NCBI GenBank assembly: GCA_046293075.1 | Contig: JBKBPL010000001.1 | Location: 62,001-126,000, forward strand | Source: Ga0077530 sp046293075 | GTDB taxonomy: Bacteria > Pseudomonadota > Alphaproteobacteria > Rhizobiales > Hyphomicrobiaceae | DNA length: 64,000 nt | Direction of reading: 5' to 3' | In this document: positions 60,804 through 64,000 of the stretch, in pieces | Layout: the number at the start of each line of letters is the position of its first letter | Position numbering within the stretch: the first letter of the stretch is position 1 | Program-made: the position numbers and the translations under genes | Notes under the pieces: generated by a model | The model's database searches: none | What the model was told of the DNA's origin: nothing | What the model saw: only the letters and a program-made list of their open reading frames with translations

Positions 60804-62036
60804 ATGAGCACGCTCTCACGCTACATCTTCCGTCAGGCGGCGGCGACGACAGTAGTGATCGTCCTCTCGCTGACCTCGCTCGTGTGGATCGCGCTCGCGC
60901 TGCGCCAGCTCAACCTCGTGACCGCCCAGGGCCAGGATGCGCTCGCCTTCCTCAAGATCACGTTGCTTGGCCTGCCGAGCCTGATGGCGGTGATCGCGCC
61001 GGTGGCCCTGCTGATCGCGTCCATCCAGCTCCTCAATCGCCTGAGTGCGGACAGTGAGCTCATTGTGATGACGGCCGCCGGCGCGAAAGTCTGGGCGCCG
61101 GCCCGGCCTCTGATCGTCCTGGCGGTAATGGTCAGCCTCGTCGTTCTCGCCTTCAATTTCCTGGTCATGCCCTGGGCGAACCGCGCGCTGCGCGAGGCGA
61201 TCATCGCGGTTCGCACGGACCTGATCACGCAGGTCATCCAGCCGGGCCGCTTCTCCAGTCCAGAGCGCGGGCTGACCTTCCATGTGCGTGACCGCGCCCC
61301 ATCGGGCGAACTGCTGGGGCTCGTGCTCAACGATGCCCGCGATGGCAAGCAGACGACGACCTTTCTCGCCGAGCGGGCGCGGATCGTGAAGCAGGGCGGG
61401 GAGACGTTCCTGCTCATGCAGAGCGGCCATATTCTGCGCCGGGCAGCGCCGGGCGAGCCGACCCAGATCATCGTCTTCGAGAGCTACGGCGTTGATCTCG
61501 CGCACTTCGAGGCGCGGGCCGAGCAACGCGGACTGCGCCCGCGCGAGCGGTATTTGAGCGAGCTGCTCGCTCCGGCGCCCGAGGACGTCGCGACGCCGCG
61601 CGCCCGCAATCTGATCATCGAGGAGCTCCACGAGCGCCTCTCGAGCCCGCTCTATCCGCTGGCATTCGTGCTGATCGCCGTGGCCATGCTCGGCCAGGCG
61701 CGAACAACGCGGCAGGGGCGGGGGCAGGCGCTCGTTCTGGCCTTCGTGCTGGCAACGGCTGCGCGCGTCAGCGGCCTCACGGTGAACAACATGATCAGCC
61801 TCAATCCCGGGGTCGTGCCGCTGGTCTATGCCATCCCGCTCGGCACGGCGCTGCTGGCGGCAGCCCATGCCCATGCCGGCATGCGCCCGCGCCGGATGAA
61901 CACGCCTTGGGCGCGTATGGCTCTCGTGATGGGTGAAAAGCTTGATCTTGTGCGCGAGCGCTGGCGGGCACGACGCATCGACCAGAGGCGCCGGCGTGCG
62001 GTCGGGCCCCATGGCATGGGGGCGACCGGCCGATGA
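60804..62036 (+). CDS. lptF: LPS export ABC transporter permease LptF
   Basis: A 410-residue inner-membrane protein that, with LptG and the LptB ATPase, extracts lipopolysaccharide from the inner membrane. YjgP/YjgQ-family features: STLSRYIFRQAAATTVVIVLSLTSLVWI, then ELIVMTAAGAKVWA and the periplasmic beta-jellyroll domain in the middle, with the last helices near LYPLAFVLIAVAMLGQ. The ATG at 60804 follows GGATCG. It overlaps lptG by 4 bases (ATGA). Confidence 0.94.
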   Translation: MSTLSRYIFRQAAATTVVIVLSLTSLVWIALALRQLNLVTAQGQDALAFLKITLLGLPSLMAVIAPVALLIASIQLLNRLSADSELIVMTAAGAKVWAPARPLIVLAVMVSLVVLAFNFLVMPWANRALREAIIAVRTDLITQVIQPGRFSSPERGLTFHVRDRAPSGELLGLVLNDARDGKQTTTFLAERARIVKQGGETFLLMQSGHILRRAAPGEPTQIIVFESYGVDLAHFEARAEQRGLRPRERYLSELLAPAPEDVATPRARNLIIEELHERLSSPLYPLAFVLIAVAMLGQARTTRQGRGQALVLAFVLATAARVSGLTVNNMISLNPGVVPLVYAIPLGTALLAAAHAHAGMRPRRMNTPWARMALVMGEKLDLVRERWRARRIDQRRRRAVGPHGMGATGR

Positions 62037-63130
62037 GAAGTGCATTCGGCACGCTCAGTCGCTACGTTGGCGGGCGCTTTGTGGTCGCCATGGCGGGCAC
62101 ACTCGCCGTCTGCGGGTCGCTGATTGTCATGATCGACCTCGTCGAGCTTCTGCGCATGAGCGGGCGCACCGGCAGCATCCCGATGGCATCCGTGGCGCTG
62201 ATTGTCGGGCTCCGCCTTGCGAGCTACATCGAGGTGCTCCTGCCGTTCTGCGTCCTCGTCGGCAGCGGCGTCGCCCTGCTCCAGCTCAACCGGCGGTCGG
62301 AGCTTGCCGTGATGCGCGCGGCGGGGATGTCGGCGTGGCAGTTTGTCGGGCCAGGAATTCTCGTCGCTATGCTGCTCGGCGTGCTCGCGACGATCGCCTT
62401 CAATCCGCTCGCCGCGATGACGAGGGCGGAGGCGGATCGTCTGCTCGCTGAGCTCTACGGGCGGGAGGCCTCGGTGCTGGGCGGTGGTGCAAGCGGCGCC
62501 TGGCTGCGGCAGCAGGGTGTCGATGGATCCTCCGTGCTGAGCGCAAGTGCGGCATCGCGGGACGGACGCACGGTCTACAATCCGACGCTCCTGCAGTTCG
62601 ATGCCGAAGGTCGCTTCGTCGAGCGGGTCGAAGGGGTCCGGGCGCTGCTCCGTGACGGCTACTGGCAGTTCGATCAGGCCAAGGTCGCGCGCCCGGGGCG
62701 TGAGCCCGAGCAGTTCGATACGTTCACGGTCAGCACGTACCTGACGCCCGACCGGATCGGCGATTCGCTCGGCTCGGCCATTTCGCTGTCCTTCTGGCAA
62801 CTTCCGGGCGTCATCCGCGAGACCGAGCGGGCAGGCCTCTCTGCGGCCCGATTCCAGGTGCAGTATGACCTCCACCTGAGCCGGCCTATGTTGCTGGCGG
62901 TGATGGTCCTTTTGGCGGCATCTGTGTCTTTGCGGTCATTCCGCTCGGGTGGCTTACAGACTATGGTGGGCATGGGGGCGATCGGGGGGTTGGCATTTCT
63001 CCTTTTCTCCGAGGTTTCTCGGCAGGTTGGGGTGGCCGGACTGACGCCGTCCTTCATGGCGGTATGGGTGCCGGTTGCTGTTGCGTTGTGCGGGTCGTTG
63101 ACGGTGCTGCTGCACCAGGAGGACGGCTGA
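62033..63130 (+). CDS. lptG: LPS export ABC transporter permease LptG
   Basis: A 365-residue partner of LptF. The N-terminal GTLSRYVGGRFVVAMAGTLAVCGSLIVMIDLVELLR and the coupling segment RRSELAVMRAAGMSAWQFVGPG are diagnostic. A periplasmic beta domain and three C-terminal helices follow. It starts inside the lptF stop codon region and is followed directly by lptD. The trio encodes the inner-membrane and outer-membrane parts of the LPS bridge. Confidence 0.94.
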   Translation: MRSAFGTLSRYVGGRFVVAMAGTLAVCGSLIVMIDLVELLRMSGRTGSIPMASVALIVGLRLASYIEVLLPFCVLVGSGVALLQLNRRSELAVMRAAGMSAWQFVGPGILVAMLLGVLATIAFNPLAAMTRAEADRLLAELYGREASVLGGGASGAWLRQQGVDGSSVLSASAASRDGRTVYNPTLLQFDAEGRFVERVEGVRALLRDGYWQFDQAKVARPGREPEQFDTFTVSTYLTPDRIGDSLGSAISLSFWQLPGVIRETERAGLSAARFQVQYDLHLSRPMLLAVMVLLAASVSLRSFRSGGLQTMVGMGAIGGLAFLLFSEVSRQVGVAGLTPSFMAVWVPVAVALCGSLTVLLHQEDG

Positions 63131-63131
63131 G

Positions 63132-64000
63132 GTGGAAGTAACGGGGCATGAGTCTCAGGCGGGAGGGGACACTCCGCGCGAGCCGCTGCGGCTGCGCGTC
63201 CGCCTGACCCTGTGCGCGCTCTCCATCCTCGGGCTCGTCGCGACGGCCGCTGTGCTGCTGGCGCCCTCGCCAGGTGCGGCCGGCGATCCCGTGGACCAAC
63301 TCACGCGCGGCACGGGCATCCGCATTCAGGATCCCGTCCGCAACCTCACGCAGCAGCAGCGGCACTTCAAGAAGGACAAGGGCGGCGTCTTCGGCAAGGC
63401 GCCGGGCAAGGTCGACCGCGCCGCCCCGCTCTATCTGCAGGGCGACGAGCTGATCTATGACACGGCCAACAACCGCGTGATCGCGGTCGGCAACGTCGAG
63501 ATCGTGTTCAACAACTACATTCTCACGGCGGACCGCGTCGTCTACGACCAGAGCGCGCAGACGCTGACTGCGGAAGGCAACGCGCAGCTCAAGGAGCCGA
63601 ACGGCAACGTCGTTCGCGCAGAGAAGCTGACCGCGACCGATGATTTCCGCGAAGCCTTCGTGCAGGCGCTGAGCGTGACGGCGCGCGACGACACGCGCAT
63701 CACCGCGCGCCGTGCGGTGCGCCGCGACGGCAACGTCACCGAGTTCGAGCAGGGCCGCTTCACGCCGTGCCGCACCGACGGCAGCAGTCCGCCGCTGTGG
63801 TGCATCAGCGCCGCTCGAGTGACGCACGACCAGCAGGCGGGTACGGTCCGCTATCAGGATGCGGCCTTCGAGCTCTTCGGCGTGCCCGTCCTCTATCTTC
63901 CGTATTTCGAGCACGCCGATCCCTCGGTGAAGCGGCGCACAGGCTTCCTCTCGCCCGAGTACGGACACTCCAACCGGCTCGGGACGCAGGTCGAGGTGCC
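63132..64000 (+). CDS. lptD: LPS-assembly protein LptD, N-terminal part (runs off the window)
   Basis: Open frame from a GTG at 63132 to the end of the window, so at least 289 residues. A hydrophobic signal (LTLCALSILGLVATAAVLLAPSPGAAG) precedes the OstA/LptA-like jellyroll: LQGDELIYDTANNRVIAVGNVEIVFNNYILTADRVVYDQ and FEQGRFTPCRTD, then the start of the beta-barrel region (VPVLYLPYFEHADPSVKRRTGFLSPEYGHSN). An ATG at 63148 is out of frame, so the GTG directly behind the lptG stop is the best start. LptD forms the outer-membrane LPS pore with LptE. Confidence 0.9.
   Translation, partial: MEVTGHESQAGGDTPREPLRLRVRLTLCALSILGLVATAAVLLAPSPGAAGDPVDQLTRGTGIRIQDPVRNLTQQQRHFKKDKGGVFGKAPGKVDRAAPLYLQGDELIYDTANNRVIAVGNVEIVFNNYILTADRVVYDQSAQTLTAEGNAQLKEPNGNVVRAEKLTATDDFREAFVQALSVTARDDTRITARRAVRRDGNVTEFEQGRFTPCRTDGSSPPLWCISAARVTHDQQAGTVRYQDAAFELFGVPVLYLPYFEHADPSVKRRTGFLSPEYGHSNRLGTQVEV

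Noticed and set aside
63054..63968. Minus-strand open frame at the right end
   Set aside because: The plus strand encodes LptD in a frame that runs off the window; the antisense translation has no family features.

Overview
The window is high-GC DNA from an alphaproteobacterium, most likely of the order Hyphomicrobiales (Rhizobiales). The reasons are the lipA-ratA-cinA neighbourhood, UrtB/UrtC of proteobacterial type, a GlsB-like stress membrane protein, NspC-type polyamine synthesis, and dispersed GC-rich palindromes of the 'CTTCTCCCCG..CGGGGAGAAG' kind that are common between rhizobial genes. I cannot name a species. Genes are densely packed on both strands. I see no rRNA, tRNA, CRISPR array, insertion sequence or prophage, so this looks like chromosomal backbone with catabolic and transport islands.

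Layout. 1-9.9 kb: housekeeping genes (the end of an oligoendopeptidase, two RNA methyltransferase-like genes, rfbB, a YpfJ-type metalloprotease, a four-domain rhodanese protein, a Bcr/CflA-type exporter, a GlsB-like protein, lipA, ratA). 9.8-17.6 kb: cinA, a Spy-like periplasmic protein, a DapA-family aldolase or lyase, then two tandem GMC flavoproteins. The second GMC protein is a 1144-residue fusion with an alpha/beta hydrolase that carries a Cys nucleophile. 17.7-27.6 kb: radA, nspC plus an SDR, an MFS carrier, acetoacetate-CoA ligase, an AsmA-like protein and a PIMT-like protein. 27.8-35.9 kb: a one-direction cluster, livHMGF / acyl-CoA ligase / substrate-binding protein / acyl-CoA dehydrogenase, which reads as uptake, CoA activation and first oxidation of a carboxylic acid. 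36-43.4 kb: an L,D-transpeptidase, an SGNH hydrolase, two secreted proteins of unknown function, malate synthase G, a PPOX flavoprotein and an NTF2-like secreted protein. 43.5-49.2 kb: the urea transporter operon urtABCDE (minus strand), with a clear sigma-54 promoter in front of urtA and no urease genes beside it. 49.5-54.2 kb: an MBL hydrolase, a thiolase-like/DUF35 pair without a thiolase nucleophile, a membrane protein and a flavoprotein monooxygenase. 54.2-60.6 kb: gpmA, dapB, an orphan peptide-type binding protein, a CHCC zinc finger / monooxygenase / ppa operon and a hydrolase. 60.8-64 kb: lptF, lptG and the start of lptD, the lipopolysaccharide export genes, running off the window.

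The features I find most worth checking are the Cys-nucleophile GMC-hydrolase fusion and its tandem partner, the rhodanese protein with one catalytic Cys in four domains, the sigma-54 promoter of urtA, strong hairpins directly behind both LivK/UrtA-type binding-protein genes, the nucleophile-less thiolase/DUF35 pair, and a dispersed repeat that appears to supply the C-terminal codons of radA.
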